The notes beneath the pieces were generated by a model. The model was not told where the DNA came from and did no database searches. It worked only from the letters and a program-made list of their open reading frames with translations. From the NCBI GenBank assembly GCA_009617715.1, contig VTFK01000068.1, forward strand, positions 682,001 through 746,000: 64,000 bases of DNA, read 5' to 3'. The DNA is from Plectrocnemia conspersa. Its lineage: Eukaryota > Arthropoda > Insecta > Trichoptera > Polycentropodidae. The position numbers and the translations under genes are program-made. Positions within the stretch are counted from its first letter, which is position 1, and the number at the start of each line of letters is the position of its first letter. Positions 25,161-36,525 of the stretch are shown one piece after another.

Positions 25161-27190
25161 TCATGACAAAAATGGCATTTTACATAATTTTTTTACATCG
25201 TAATATATTTTTTTTTAATAAATAATAATAGGTACGAAAAAGTAGACAATCCAAAAATATTTTTAATATCGTCTTTTCGAAAAATAATATTATGCATGAC
25301 ACAGGAACAGACTTTTCGTAAAATTACATTCATTATACGTCACTGGCAACCATTTACGTTGAATCTGATTATATAGAAACTGTAACTGTGTTTAGAATTC
25401 GATTAATATACTTGATGGGATGCTAAGAGGAGAAGTTACGCCATGTAGAGCTAGCTGGGTTTAACAACTCCATTTACAGTATGATATAATGTAACGTTGA
25501 CAAATCACATTAAAACAGATAAAAATATAATCCAAGATTGCATCGTGTGAAATTTAACAATAATTTCAACTAATCAGCACCATCGAGCAGTTAATAAAAT
25601 AAAACAAACACAATCTACATAATAATAATGAAACTGTTGTACAACCGTTAATGATTATGAAAATTCGAGCAATCAGCGTGAGAAAGGCAAAAATTACACA
25701 TTCAACGATATGTTAAATACATTACGAAACAACCCTTAAGTAGTTAAGGCTTATGTATCACGCGCACGAGGGTTATTTGAATAACGTGCATAGTATTATA
25801 ATAAATAAAGGCGAATTTTGGTGTAAAAATAAATATAACATTTATTTTTAATAGCTCTAAAACCTCTAATTTGTGAATAAAACCGCGGAGCTCCTATAGA
25901 AAAGTTTAATGCAAGAGCCTCGAGAGTTCCGTTAAAATTCAGATAAGAGAAATACTTGACGAAAACCATGCATCTTTAGCTTCTAATATCTCTGGATATA
26001 TTTATGGGAGTATTCTGAGATGTGCGCAAAGATAAGTAATACAATAAGAACAAGCTGAAAGCATATTGAAGAAATATTCTATAGCCATGTATTACTGAAT
26101 GTGAAGTTATTATTTTTGTAGCAATTTTCTTATCTCACATTTTATGTAGACATGTGTAGGTGGTTTAATAAAGTTTTACTTTCTTTTAAGAATATTATAT
26201 TATCGATATGGAGCGAATCGAGCGTGAAACCTAACGTTGCATATACCGAAGGGGGTGGAAATGGAGGGTGAATAAAATAATCCATCCATGCGTCTTTCCA
26301 CACCTGGAGGGGTGGCGAAAATTATGAAAAGCAACCGTCGATACCGTTAACGGGCGTGCGTCGTCCGTTGTTGTTTTAACGGCTGTAATTCAGAAAAATG
26401 GCCACTATCCGAGACCGCGCACAGGGCCGAAATGGGAAGTTTTTATCCACAATAGGGCTATACGTTTGCGTTAAGGCGGAACTTTGGCTCGTAACCCGAA
26501 TAAATTACGACGGCAAAGGTCGCGTCGAACAACGATGCGAATTTACTTATACCGCCTCGTGGGTATAAAATGTGACCGCCTGCCGTTATTTAGGGAGTAG
26601 GTGTACCAAGCGAGTTATTTCGGGTCATAAGGTAGGAACGATTGATCAAATTTGCGCTTTGATTGAATTTCTAATAGAATTACTAATTAGTGACAAATTA
26701 ATAGTGGTAGGATGTGAGAGTGAAAGCGATTGCCGTCTCCCGTTATCAAAATTCCAGGAAAAGATTGTTAAAATATGATTTCTAGGAAAGCCCTGGATGT
26801 TTATAATTAACTATAATTTTACCCCTTGAAAGTTCAATAGAATAATACAGCAACTTGAAGTAATTAAGCAAAATTGCGCTGATCAGAATATTTGTGAGAC
26901 GCTATTGTTGTATTTAATAAAATCTAACAGATCCCTTTTAGAATACTCAATATAAAATACAAAGGATATTTTAAAAGTAAAGCAAATGTAGTAAAGAGAA
27001 AGGCTAGTAAAGTAGTAGTAGTACTGTCATTGTCGTTAGGGTGCGCGTGACATGACAAAATTATTCGCAAATATGCTGTGCATACGATGTGTTTAAATGT
27101 ACGCAGCAATTGCAAATATTGTTTAATGAAATCTGTTGATAGAAGAGTTCCATTATATAGGTATTTAAAAAACTTCTTTGCTCCTGTCAT
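25161..27190. other. Unique intron DNA, no gene seen
   Basis: Contains a GC-richer unique block at about 26200-26600. The 88-codon minus-strand frame at 26924-27190 has no recognisable motif. No RNA gene or transposase identified. Confidence 0.6.
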
Positions 27191-27600
27191 TTAATGAAAT
27201 ACTATGAAATCGAAATATTAAAAAAAGACTGGCCAACGTTTGCCCCCCTCCTGGAAAAAGCTTTAATGACGTCCCTGATTCTTAACCAAAAATTATTGTT
27301 TATCCCTCAAAGAAAATCTAAAAGAACAGAAAATATTTTTTTTAATATTTCATTACAGTGAAATCAAATCGGAATACATTTTCACCGGTAGATATATATT
27401 TTAACTAGTGGAAATATAATTTATCTTGCAGGTGATTATATTATATGATTTTCAACTTGTCCTTCTTTGAAGAGGATTGTCCTCCACGAGAAAAAATTAC
27501 CGAGGTGACCTTTTTAATTTTTTTAGCCCCGCAGCATCTCTAAATGAACAAAAATATAATTTAACTGATAAGCGCTAGTGAAATTAAATGTTGGTTTAAC
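27191..27600 (+). repeat. Fragments of repeat family A and of a GACGTCATT/poly-G repeat
   Basis: 27300-27460 matches copy A1 in the same orientation. Shared pieces are AAAGAAAATCTA.AA, TCGGAATACATTTTCAC and ATTATATGATTT. 27241-27275 (CCCCCC..GACGTCCCTG) is the reverse complement of 48833-48870. 27191-27235 (TAATGAAATACTATGAAAT) recurs at 36298-36350. The pieces are old and rearranged. Confidence 0.65.
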
Positions 27601-27619
27601 CTCTACTACTAAATAAAAA

Positions 27620-27730
27620 AAAAATCCGATCAATTATCACAGATTACGTTTACCTAGAGTTTCCTAATTTCACGGATGAATATCGTGATGATTAATTAAA
27701 ATTGAGTTAGGTACATTCTAGGTATTGAAA
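27620..27730. repeat. Short dispersed repeat shared with 58020-58130
   Basis: ATCACAGATTA.GTTT.CCTAGA.TTTCCTA followed by a GTGATGA..AATTAAAAT segment occurs both here and at about 58025-58120 in the same orientation. Class unknown. Confidence 0.6.
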
Positions 27731-27773
27731 ATTCTCTAATAATGAGCTACTTCAGTTTATATAGAATATCTTA

Positions 27774-28834
27774 TGCCTGCACTACACTCTCTGGAAGTCG
27801 GCCAAGATGTATGACTTCGAGTAAGCGACCACCCTGTCGCAAATTTCATACACCGTCCGGACGGCGGCCGTGAATGACATTTGTACGGCGGCTTCTGTCA
27901 CGTACAGCTGGCATATTTGCTCGCGATCAAAAAAAGTGCCAAATAATCGCAATTTTTAAATTGTCATATTATTAAAATTACGCTACAGATAATTATAAAA
28001 GTTTGTGTGGGCACTCACCAATACAATATCAATGAAAACTTTTCGGTCGTAAATATTAAATTTATGTAAAATCTTTGTCGGCTTTTTAAAAATGCCATAA
28101 GGTATAATAATGACACTTCAGAATACGAACACCACATCTGTGACTATCCTAGAATTTGTCGCCATCGATTCTAAATAAGAATTCGTTATGGTGTGTCATT
28201 TATATAAGCCGATCTAGGAAAATACATAAGGATATTTGAAACGATTTTTCAAGTAGCACCAATTATTTTTTAATTATTTAATTTTATATGAAAAAAAATA
28301 TAATAACGATATACGTTAGATGAATATACTATCAAAAGGTAATTAATCCCTTTTGGTGCCCTAAAATATTCAAAGATGTCAGTAAGTCTGTTGAAGTCTC
28401 CGATAAGCATGTGGTATTATAACTTGACCACGATGCAGCACTCGACATGCGTATTAACCATAGGACGCCTACGCGCATACTGAAATTGACCCAAGTTATT
28501 CGTTCTATCTCAGTTTGCCAAACACCATATCATTATCTCTCTCACTCTCGTCACTTAAGACGAGAGAGAGCGAAAGGGGAAGTATCTCACCGCTCGCGCT
28601 CGAAAGAGCAGCTCCGACTTCGGTTTCTTTGACTTGTAAATATGCCGACAATGTTCGGAAACGCTCGAAGCTGGCCAAGTCGACTGAATTACCCCCACTT
28701 TACCTACCGTTCTCGGTAGCCTCGGACAACTTCCGAGAGATTTTAGAGCGGGCAGAACCGAACTCGACCGAAGTAACCCACTATATCTTCGTCATTGGCC
28801 AACCTTGGCCAACTTCCAGTGTGTAGTGCAGGCA
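27774..28834. mobile_element. TIR DNA transposon with TTA duplications, no transposase (PIF/Harbinger-like?)
   Basis: The two ends form terminal inverted repeats. The left end begins TGCCTGCACTACAC and continues CTGGAAGTCGGCCAAG. The right end, reversed, begins TGCCTGCACTACACACTGG and continues AAGTTGGCCAAGG. TTA flanks both sides (27771-27773 and 28835-28837), a 3-bp duplication typical of PIF/Harbinger. The interior is GC-richer than its surroundings near both ends. It contains a palindrome at 28545-28566, but no transposase is recognised. Two overlapping plus-strand frames (28447-28632, 28515-28826) are serine/arginine-rich and look fortuitous. Confidence 0.72.
28545..28566. repeat. Palindrome with (GA)-rich flanks
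   Basis: Inverted repeat CTCTCGTC / GACGAGAG around ACTTAA, in a block with flanking CTCTCTCA and GAGAGCGAAAG. A closely related block occurs at 36465-36512, so it belongs to a dispersed sequence. GAGA-like motifs could bind a GAGA-type factor, which is inference. Confidence 0.8.
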
Positions 28835-28837
28835 TTA

Positions 28838-29485
28838 CGTGTATTTAAAAAATGTTGAGTCACAATAATATTGTGCTTGCAGTGTATATTTAAAATGGTC
28901 TCGTTGTGTTTTTTACGATTATTTATTGCAATAAAAAACTACTAAAATAATTTTAATATTAATGGCAACGACATCATGAAAAGTAATTATGTATCAAAAT
29001 GACGTTAATGATAAAAAATAAATAGAAAGCCTTGCTTTGTCACTGATGAATCCAACCATGAGAAACTGTATTTTATGCCACGATAAAGGAAAAAGAGAGC
29101 ATATTGTTTGCTGAAAAAACTTCTATAATGTAGGAATAAATAAACTCGTGTATAGGGCTACGGAATGAATTAAGAACCAAGATCTTAAAAGGGAAATAAC
29201 GTCATTCTTAAATAAAATACTGTACTCTGAATATTATTATTTCAATAGCGATTAACTTCATAGGTTCTACAATAATCAGAATGTTTATTGTATAAAGTTT
29301 TGAAGCTTTGGCATTTTTAAATCCAGCAAACGATTATTATTATTATCAATTGAGCAAAACGTAAACGGGATTTTGAACGCCCATTCAGAAACCCAACGAT
29401 CCGTTAAGCGGCGTTGGTGTGGGAGAAGGCGTCGTAAATCGGTTACATTGGATTGCTGTCCAACCGAACGGTAAATGCGACTTAC
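28838..29485. other. End of the 24-kb intron, nothing recognised
   Basis: AT-rich DNA leading to the donor of the exon at 29486-29673. In the frame of that exon there is no stop until 29285, so retention of the intron start would add about 67 codons before terminating. Nothing suggests this is used. Confidence 0.6.
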
Positions 29486-29673
29486 CCCGAAAGCGCTAAA
29501 TCTCTTCGTCCTTCTGGGGTTGGGGTTGTTGAGGTACACCTCAGACTTTGGTCTCGGTGGTTTCTTCGGCCGCATGATCACGCGGGCCTCCTCTCTGATG
29601 TCTTCGTCCAAGAGCTTCGAGTCTGAAGACACAGAGAGCTGCCTCCGAACACGATCGTGGTCTCCTGCCCATT
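29486..29673 (-). CDS. Eip63E: Eip63E/CDK14 kinase, regulatory N-terminal exon
   Basis: Exon upstream of the kinase domain. The acceptor TTTTTCAG is at 29681-29674 and the donor GTAAGT at 29485-29480. It enters with two bases (AA) completing an unseen codon, then has 62 codons. Residues start WAGDHDRVRRQLSVSSDSK, pass MRPKKPPRPKSEVYL (a proline/lysine-rich, possibly SH3- or 14-3-3-accessible stretch), and end RRTKRFSAFG. RRQLS and KRFS are candidate basophilic phosphorylation sites (inference). The exon matches my memory of the Drosophila Eip63E N-terminal tail and joins in frame to GDSPFGKSEAY at 5148. No plausible start codon is inside it, so at least one more 5' exon exists. Confidence 0.93.
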
Positions 29674-30587
29674 CTGAAAAATAAAATAAAAAATATTTAG
29701 CATATAAAAAATATCAATATCTTAAAATAAATAGAAATATATTTTAAATTTCAAACATAGCTCCCATGTGTGTTAAGTTTGATGACCACTGATCTTAATT
29801 GATTTAAAAAAAACATGTTTTGGATCATCTGGTCATCTTACTCCACGGTTACAACACATATATGAACGCCTGCGATATAGTTAAAACCGTGGGATCAGAT
29901 CTTTCGGTACAGTCGACACATTATTGAATTCATAAGACGCGTGATAATAACGTGTTCTCACCTTAAGCTCATACAAACATCCTTCAAAATAAGCATAATA
30001 AATCAAATTTGCAACGCAATCTTGCCGAGCTCGCATTTCCCTGTCAAAAAAATGACAGATCGAAATCAGAGCCGCCGCGAGTGCGAAACGACGCCGGGTA
30101 TAATTCAATTTCGGCAGGGCTGGCGCAAGGGGTTAGTGCAAAAATAATATTGGTAGAAGACAAACATGTTTGTGGTAGTGGGTGATCGTGGCGTTTAATT
30201 CGGACTGAAACCGAGCAAAAGTTTTTAATGAAATCTGCCCAGAAGCCGGTAGGAAGATAAACGTCGTTGGCGTGGAAACTACTGACTACAACCGAGCGTA
30301 TGTACATATGTATGTAGCTCTATCCTAGCATATATCTATCAAAGTGCATTTGTGTACGCCCGAAACCAAGGGCGCATCGCAGCGCTGCGGAAAAACGGAT
30401 TTGTCTGTTTGCGTGGTGCCGCTGAAACAATAACGTTGTCTGAATGCACATCTGATTGAAAAACAAACCTCGACATGGCTCACGAAAATGTACACGTAAA
30501 CGCTTCTCTGGTCGTTTAACTTAATATAATATATTATATAATGTAAGGGTATTATTGTACCATGGAGTAGTTCAAAAATTATGAGTA
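29674..30587. other. 5' intron or flank of Eip63E, no feature
   Basis: Unique sequence. A moderately GC-rich block occupies 29990-30420, with overlapping open frames on both strands that have no recognised motif. I looked for an upstream coding exon of Eip63E here and did not find one. Confidence 0.6.
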
Positions 30588-30812
30588 CACTCATCCCTCG
30601 ATTCACGCGGTTAAGTTTTTTTTTTTAAATACGATGTACAAACTAATTTAAAAAGTGTCGCTGAATATTTTTCTCATTTACTTTAAAATTTAAAGAAATG
30701 TTTAAAATACACGTTACTATTATTCGATCGTTTTATTGCAAATTTAGTTCTATGTCTCGATTTACGCGATATTTCCTGGAACGTATCTACCGCGTAAATC
30801 GAGGGATGAGTG
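30588..30812. mobile_element. Tigger-type MITE, 225 bp
   Basis: Perfectly sized non-autonomous element. The left end is CACTCATCCCTCGATTCACG and the right end, reversed, is CACTCATCCCTCGATTTACG. TA precedes the left end; the right duplication is mutated. The right half holds a hairpin (CTCGATTTACGCG with CGCGTAAATCGAG) around GATACGTTCC in reverse. This mirrors the end of the Tigger element at 34011. No coding sequence. Confidence 0.85.
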
Positions 30813-31594
30813 AACTAAACTTCAGAATTTTCTGCCACATTTATTAATCAGATAACTAAATTGCAATGTTCTAATTTTTATGCTCTACGTTAAATTTATG
30901 AATAAAATAGAAAACGTGGATTTTCAACTGTCCAGATCACCCCACAGTAAGGACTTGCTAAAACTAATTGCTTTATTTATTTATGACTTTTAAAGAACAC
31001 TTTTTTTGAGACAGCGTGCGTCTCGATTGCATTTGAGCGTATTAAAAATCACTTTGCAAAAGGGCTTAAGGAAAGGAAAGGAATAAGCGATACGACTGAG
31101 ATGCGTCGGTGGTACACGAACCCAAAGATTACGCCATCTACAAAAATTACATCATTAACAAACATAACGATTTTTTAAATAATCGACGTTACGCGAAGGA
31201 TGTTTTAACTAGATATTTGGTAGACAATTTTGGGTTTTGAGGCCGAAGGTGTGCGACTTTTCATCAAAAATAGATAACGAAAAAGCTAGTAACAGTTTAT
31301 TTTATAAACATATATAAATGACCACGTATATAGAGAATTATATATGCAGCTATCTTCGGTGGAGTGTCGAGTTGTATTATTGTCGACTGTGTTATTGGAA
31401 TGATGCTAGACGATACGCTGATGTGCCTCGTGCTGTGATTCCGAGGCGTTGTACGTCTCTCAACACTTCTTAGACACATTTCTTAGACACACCCATGAAA
31501 TGTATTTACGCATTAAAAGAGAAACAGTCCAGATAGCCAATCAGGCGATCGTTAACCACACCGGACAATGATGTATTTTTTTATTAAATCTTCC
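30813..31594. other. Unique DNA, nothing recognised
   Basis: AT-rich sequence between the MITE and a SINE. No element or exon identified. Confidence 0.6.
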
Positions 31595-31820
31595 GTTGTA
31601 AGACATGACAGACGTAAGACCAAAACGCTACAACTGGGTAAATCTGTATTAACCGAGTAAGTCAATCAGATATAATGTCTACCTACAAGTATTAACTACC
31701 AGACTGAAAGTCTGTGAATTTGTGACATATATATTATTATAAATTATTATGTTTAATATTATCAATAGATGTTACTGTAGCTGGGGTCGGTTTTTTAATA
31801 ATTGCGCAATTTTTAATAAA
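31595..31820 (-). repeat. tRNA-derived SINE, copy 2 (body only)
   Basis: Minus-strand copy of the SINE family. It contains the reversed landmarks CGGTTAATACAGATTTACCC, TTGACTTACTC and CCAGCTACAGTAACATC. The tRNA-like head is absent. An internal CAGACTTTCAGTCTGGTAG hairpin, also seen in other copies, is present. Confidence 0.8.
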
Positions 31821-31974
31821 AACACGGAACATCTGTATAATGTAAGTATGATATCAACATTTTGTTATGATAAAAAAATATTACAAATATATATTATTTT
31901 GCAGGAATTTTTTTATATATCGAAGTCGGGGCATGTTTGGAGCTCACGTCCTCTATCTTCGTTTTTTATAGTTT

Positions 31975-32290
31975 GGTTTTTTGACAACATTTCAAAAAAA
32001 ATTCACACAGTTCTGTTGTTCAGTGCAAAAGTTTTTAACACAGATAGTGAAGGCAGCAAAACAAACGACCACCGGTGATTAATTTTTATAACAGAACAAA
32101 AGGCGGAGTTAATCTAGGAAACGAAATACTCGTAAATATTCTTGCGTACGAGCGACAAGGCGGTGGCCATTCAGAATATTTATGGAGCTCATTGATATTA
32201 TGGCTTTCAATGCCTATAAGATATGGATTCATAAATATTCTGGGTGGCGAATCAACGATCGATGCTGTCGAAAGTATTCCATACGCCTCC
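31975..32290 (+). mobile_element. piggyBac transposase C-terminal fossil
   Basis: Plus-strand remnant of a piggyBac-family transposase. KKIHTVLLFSAKVFNTDSEG (about 31995-32055) resembles the late catalytic-domain strand. INFYNRTKGGVN (about 32078-32113) is the hallmark (F/Y)YN.TKGGVD block. After a frameshift, CVRATRRWPFRIFMELIDIM and AFNAYKIWI (about 32145-32240) match the RRWP..IFY..LDIA..NA segment. The final Asp of the KGGVD motif is Asn here. Neither TTAA ends nor the N-terminus were identified. It looks unrelated by position to the element at 15012. Confidence 0.75.
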
Positions 32291-32310
32291 TATCGGTAGA
32301 TTAAGTATAA

Positions 32311-34008
32311 AAAAGTGCAATTGAACGTTTATTTGCATAAGCCGCGAAAGTCAGCGATAGAATTATATATAGTATATTATTATAGTATTTGCCCAGTAGC
32401 ACTCACGAAGACGCACGTATAACTTTTGTTCTGGTAATAAAATTATGCGTGTATCGTGTTTTGTTTGTTACAGAGCTTAGTGTAAAATGCATTAAGTAAT
32501 AAAATGCCCGGATTGCTAGGCATTTAGAATATTTGTATGTTATATGCTTAAGTAATTTAGGCTTAATTTTTATAGATATGTGTTTTATCATTAATTTTAT
32601 AATATTATTATTTGTAAAGAAAAAATGTAAGAAAATATATGTGACCCGATGACGTGTTTGACGTCATCGGGTCTGAGTAGGAAATGCGTTAGTGTGCGTG
32701 CATAAACAATGACAAAAAGGCATAGCGTACGCTCGATTAAAAATATTTCGGTCTATAGACAGTTAATGTTATACATGTTTAATAAATCCAAATGTCACCG
32801 CTTGTAAACAATGTTCTGCCAATGTCATTCTTCTAACTCTATACCAACATACAAATTAGGTGTAATTTCTAAAAACATTGTTTATTTATTTTATTATGAT
32901 TTTCTGTGAAATAAAATCAGCATTGTTAAAAATATCTAAATATCTATCTATTATTTCAATCAATTCATGGAAAATTCACTGACGTTGTATTGTGCCATTT
33001 ATTTTCTTACTGTAAAAAACACATTCATCATATGTTTTTTTTTAGTAAAAAAACCACATTATTAATCGCACGAATTAAACGTGAACTCAGGAAAAATATT
33101 TTGATGCAACCATCTCTTTGTTTTCGTTTTCTTTAATATTATTTTTCATGCATAATTTTCTTAGGCCACAAGCCGGGGGAAAACATCGCATAAATGTTTC
33201 AAAACGCGCCAGAGCAACACCGGACGCGAAAAAATAACATTTTTTACAAGAAAGCAAAACGAGGCATAATTCGCCACCCATAAAAACGCCACACCGCGGA
33301 AACAATGCACCGGTCTCCGTATATTGTGCCGCCGAGACTGGTACATAATTGGCATTAAATACCGAGCGGTGCAAACATGGAAATTGTGAAAGACGCCGTA
33401 TTAGCTTTCAGAATTTCCGCGCGGAAATAGGCTTCGTACTGTGTCACGTGACTGAAAGCTCAATTCATCATCCGGCGCTTTGGGGGATACGGAGGTCCCG
33501 CCAACTGGTTGACTCTGCAAGATCGAACGGGGAGATACGGGATGAAAGCTACAACGCATTATATTGCGCTCTATCTAGGAAAATATACACGTTTTTAACG
33601 AGACGTAGCAAATAAACAGAAAAGAGCGAGTGGGACGAATTGAAAGGGGAAGAAGAAAAGAGCGGAGCATTAGAATCGAATTAATTTGTTTGGACAGCTA
33701 CGCAGGAACCGAGTCGCGTTGTAAAGCTCGGAGCGGAAGCTTAAAAAGCTTCCGGGCTTTTTTTCATGAAGCGAAGAATAAGCCAGATTTTATGAACGCA
33801 TTCCTGCATTACAGAGGTCAATAATAAATAAGTATTATAAACTCCCAATTTTTTTCGTTCATTATATATTATATAAACATGGGAGGCAATGAAAATATTA
33901 GAGGCATTCGTCAAAACCAAAGAGTAACAAAGTAAATCGATTTTAGAATACAGTTTTAACCTTTTTTTGTGATGTGTAACTAGTATTGCTTTAAATAATT
34001 TAAATATC
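32311..34008. other. Unique DNA with a GC-richer block, no gene seen
   Basis: 32640-32672 contains a short hairpin (GACCCGATGACG.. with ..CGTCATCGGGTC). 33160-33790 is GC-richer with several overlapping open frames on both strands (for example 33087-33374 and 33349-33615), none with a family motif. No element identified. Confidence 0.55.
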
Positions 34009-34486
34009 TATACACCCATACCTCGCTTTACGGCCTAGATACGTTCCACGAAACTTGGCCGCAAAGCGAAAAGCCGTATAACGAATCAATTATTCTAATA
34101 CAAATTCATACAAATTCAATTGGATCGGTTCCAAATTTGTTAAATATGTAGCATGGTTTATCATTGAAAATGCAGTTTATCTTTTTATTTCATTTAAATA
34201 TAAAATACATACACAAAAAGTACATACATTTATACATAAAATAATAACAGACTCCAAAAACCAACAATAATCTATAAACAAAAATGAAACAACTTCATGT
34301 TACATAAAATATGTGTATGAATACATACATACTTTTTTTTAAATGCCTTTAATCTGAAGAAGATGAAGAAATGGTAACTTTCAGATCACTGTCGTTCTCA
34401 TTTTTCGCTGGTAAGGATGGGCCTGGCTTAAAAAAATTGCCCAACGTTGTTTGTCTTGCCTTTTTGTCTCTTTCGTTCTTCAGTGA

Positions 34487-34864
34487 TTAATAACAGCTAA
34501 TGGCTGAGTTAATTCCTCGAGAAACTTTAGCGCTACGTTCGACGTCAGGATCGTTTTCAAGGAGGATGTTTATTCCTTGTTCGAAATAGGAAAAAGCTTT
34601 TGACAAATTTTTTGATGTTAGCTGTTTGAATACAACAGGCTCTGTCTCTTCATCAAATGCCGGTTCTGCTTGCAACTGAATGAGTTCCTTATATGAAAGG
34701 GGTTCCGTATCAGCTTCAAGTAGATCAAGCACATCACGTTCGTTCAAACCTTCAAAGCCGAGATCATGTGCTAGATCCAAAATGTTTTGCCTAATTTCAG
34801 GAAGGCAATTAACTTCTGCATCAGTACTTTTTTTACACATTCTGGCCACATTTTTTTTTTCCAA
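34487..34864 (-). pseudogene. Tigger transposase, C-terminal tail (separate frame)
   Basis: C-terminal continuation of the transposase at 34967-35660, displaced by a frameshift in an A-run near 34855. It reads ILDLAHDLGFEGLNERDVLDLLEADTEPLSYKELIQLQAEPAFDEE in acidic, helical segments, matching the tail of Tigger-type transposases. The end is cut by a stop at 34487. 34086-34480 is non-coding element sequence. Confidence 0.75.
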
Positions 34865-34966
34865 ACATGGTTCATTGTTGTTAATTTTAATTCCTTCAAT
34901 GATTCACTGATGCTGTCAACAGCATCCTTGATGTTATAGTTTTTCCAAAATGTTTTAATTTAAGAT

Positions 34967-35660
34967 TTACCATCGGTTTCCCTTTATAAGTTGTCGGAAA
35001 GTTCGGCGTAGGTAATATGCCTTAAAAGTGGCTATTGCACCCTGATCCATTGGTTGGATCAGAGCTGTTGTATTTTTCGGAAGGTACTCAATCATGACAT
35101 CTTCAGATAGTTCGGATAAATTAGTAGGATGCCCTGGTGCATTATCCAAAATTAGCAAAGCCTTGATGCTTAAGTTATTGTCTCGCAAATATTTTTTCAC
35201 TTCTGTGCAAAAGTGATTTTTGAACCAATCCTCTAAAGTAGCTTTGGTCATCCAAGCTTTCTTGTTGGATCTCCATATGACGGGTAATTGATTTTTATTC
35301 AGTCCTTTAAGAGGCCATGGATTTTCGGACAAATATATTAAAAGTGGTTTTAGCTTAAAATCACCCGCGGCATTTGCACCAAGTAGCAAAGTTAATCGTT
35401 CTTTAGACACCTTATAACCAGGCGCAGATTTTTCGGTTTTTGAAATGTATGTGCAATCAGGCATTCGCTTCCAATAAAGCCCTGTTTCGTCTACGTTAAA
35501 CACTTGTTCAGGTTTATGACCACCTCTTTCAATAATTCTCTTTAAAATGTTGGGATATTCCTTAGATGCGGCCTCATCGGCGTTAGCTGCTTCACCTTTC
35601 ATTTTAAAATTATGCAAATTAAATCTATTTTTAATTTTTTTTAAAAATCGACATCGAAAA
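34967..35660 (-). pseudogene. Tigger transposase, DDE domain (5' truncated, frameshifted)
   Basis: Catalytic domain of a pogo/Tigger transposase, which would cut and move the element that carries it. It reads NVDETGLYWKRM with the first catalytic Asp (about 35490-35505), LTLLLGANAAGDFKLKPLLIY, WRSNKKAWMT, LLILDNAPGHP with the second (about 35125-35155), and ALIQPMDQGAI with the third (about 35035-35060). All three acidic residues of the DDD triad are kept. The frame ends at a stop after QLIKGNRW. Homology then continues in another frame (FWKNYNIKDAVDSISESL, TMNHVWKKK) towards the C-terminal piece. The HTH/CENP-B DNA-binding half upstream is missing. It cannot make a full-length protein. Confidence 0.88.
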
Positions 35661-35785
35661 AAAGTTTTTTTGCCGTTATAGCGAAACAATTTAGGCCGTA
35701 AATCGAAAACGTGCCTTAATTGAAGAGGGCCGTTATAGCGAAAGGCCGTATAAAGAGCGGCCGTATAGCGAGGTATGGGTGTATA

Positions 35786-36464
35786 AATAAAATAAATACA
35801 AAGTCGGGATTTTAAGTATTCCTCCGTGCTATATATAATAAGCACCATCGGCGCAGCAGAGATATTTTGTTGAAAATCGGGGATAAATTCATCAATTCTG
35901 GTATGCATATTTCCAAACGGGTACAACAGCCGCACGCACTTTGCATTTTACTTACGCTCTTTGAGCAGCAAGAAAAAGAAGACTAAGTCATGTTGTTGTA
36001 TAATCTTCGATGTTGCGGGTGACGTTTGTGTGCAGATGTACTAAAGTGAATTATCATTTCTCGGGTTTAATATTTTCAAAATATCCTCTAATTTTAGAAA
36101 AAAATAATAGTTAAAAAAAATATAAATATGATAATGATGTCAAGTTTGAAATGAACTATGAAATTATGGTCATAAGATTTTATTGAATATTTGAATGATA
36201 CGGACTCGGAACCGGCTGAAACGTCATTTAGGGGGGGGGCAGGTGGAGACATTTGCCCTCTCCCCTTAAATTTAAAAAAAACAAAAAAAATACATGGCAT
36301 TTAATGAAATACTATGAATCTTAATGAAATAGAAATATTAAAAAAATGACCACTGAATGGCCTGCTTTTGTCCTGCCTTTTTGAAATGATAAAAAATAAT
36401 TATATGGTTTGTAAACTACGGCAATGACCTCGATGACATATGACACGCGTGCGGGACGATGCTC
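35786..36464. repeat. Dispersed-repeat debris with a G-run
   Basis: 36220-36239 (ACGTCATTTA then nine G) matches the GACGTCATT/poly-G repeat at 48833 and, reversed, at 27241. 36298-36370 (TTAATGAAATACTATGAAT..AATATTAAAAAAATGAC) matches 27191-27235. The rest is AT-rich with no gene. Confidence 0.6.
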
Positions 36465-36525
36465 TTATCTCTCACTCACTCTCGTCATTTAAGACGCGAG
36501 CGAGCGAAAGAGAAAATAACTCACG
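36465..36525. repeat. Second copy of the GA-rich palindrome block
   Basis: Shares TTATCTCTC, CACTCTCGTCA.TTAAGACG and GAGCGAAAG with 28534-28575. The palindrome here has one mismatch. The rest of the 27774-28834 transposon is not recognisable next to it. Confidence 0.75.

Larger units (their letters stand above)
34011..35783 (-). mobile_element. Tigger/pogo DNA transposon with both TIRs and TA duplications
   Basis: Complete at both ends. The left end is TACACCCATACCTCGCTTTA and the right end, reversed, is TACACCCATACCTCGCTATA. TA flanks both sides (34009-34010 and 35784-35785). The minus strand encodes a Tigger/CENP-B-type transposase, but it is truncated: the DNA-binding half has been deleted next to the right TIR. 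The remaining part starts near 35655 (NRFNLHNFKMKGEAANA). The 1773-bp length is shorter than the roughly 2.4 kb of intact Tigger elements known elsewhere. Subterminal sequence forms a hairpin around GATACGTTCC (about 34023-34075). Confidence 0.93.

Noticed and set aside
28515..28826. 103-codon open frame inside the TTA-flanked transposon
   Set aside because: Serine/arginine-rich sequence arising from the CT/GA tracts. No transposase motif.
29285..29485. Extension of the Eip63E N-terminal exon leftwards
   Set aside because: The frame is open but follows a strong GTAAGT donor, and the next exon (GDSPFGKSEAY) joins at the donor in phase with the known protein.
35784..35935. N-terminal part of the open frame upstream of the Tigger transposase
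   Set aside because: It lies outside the right TIR of the element and only happens to be open in the same frame.
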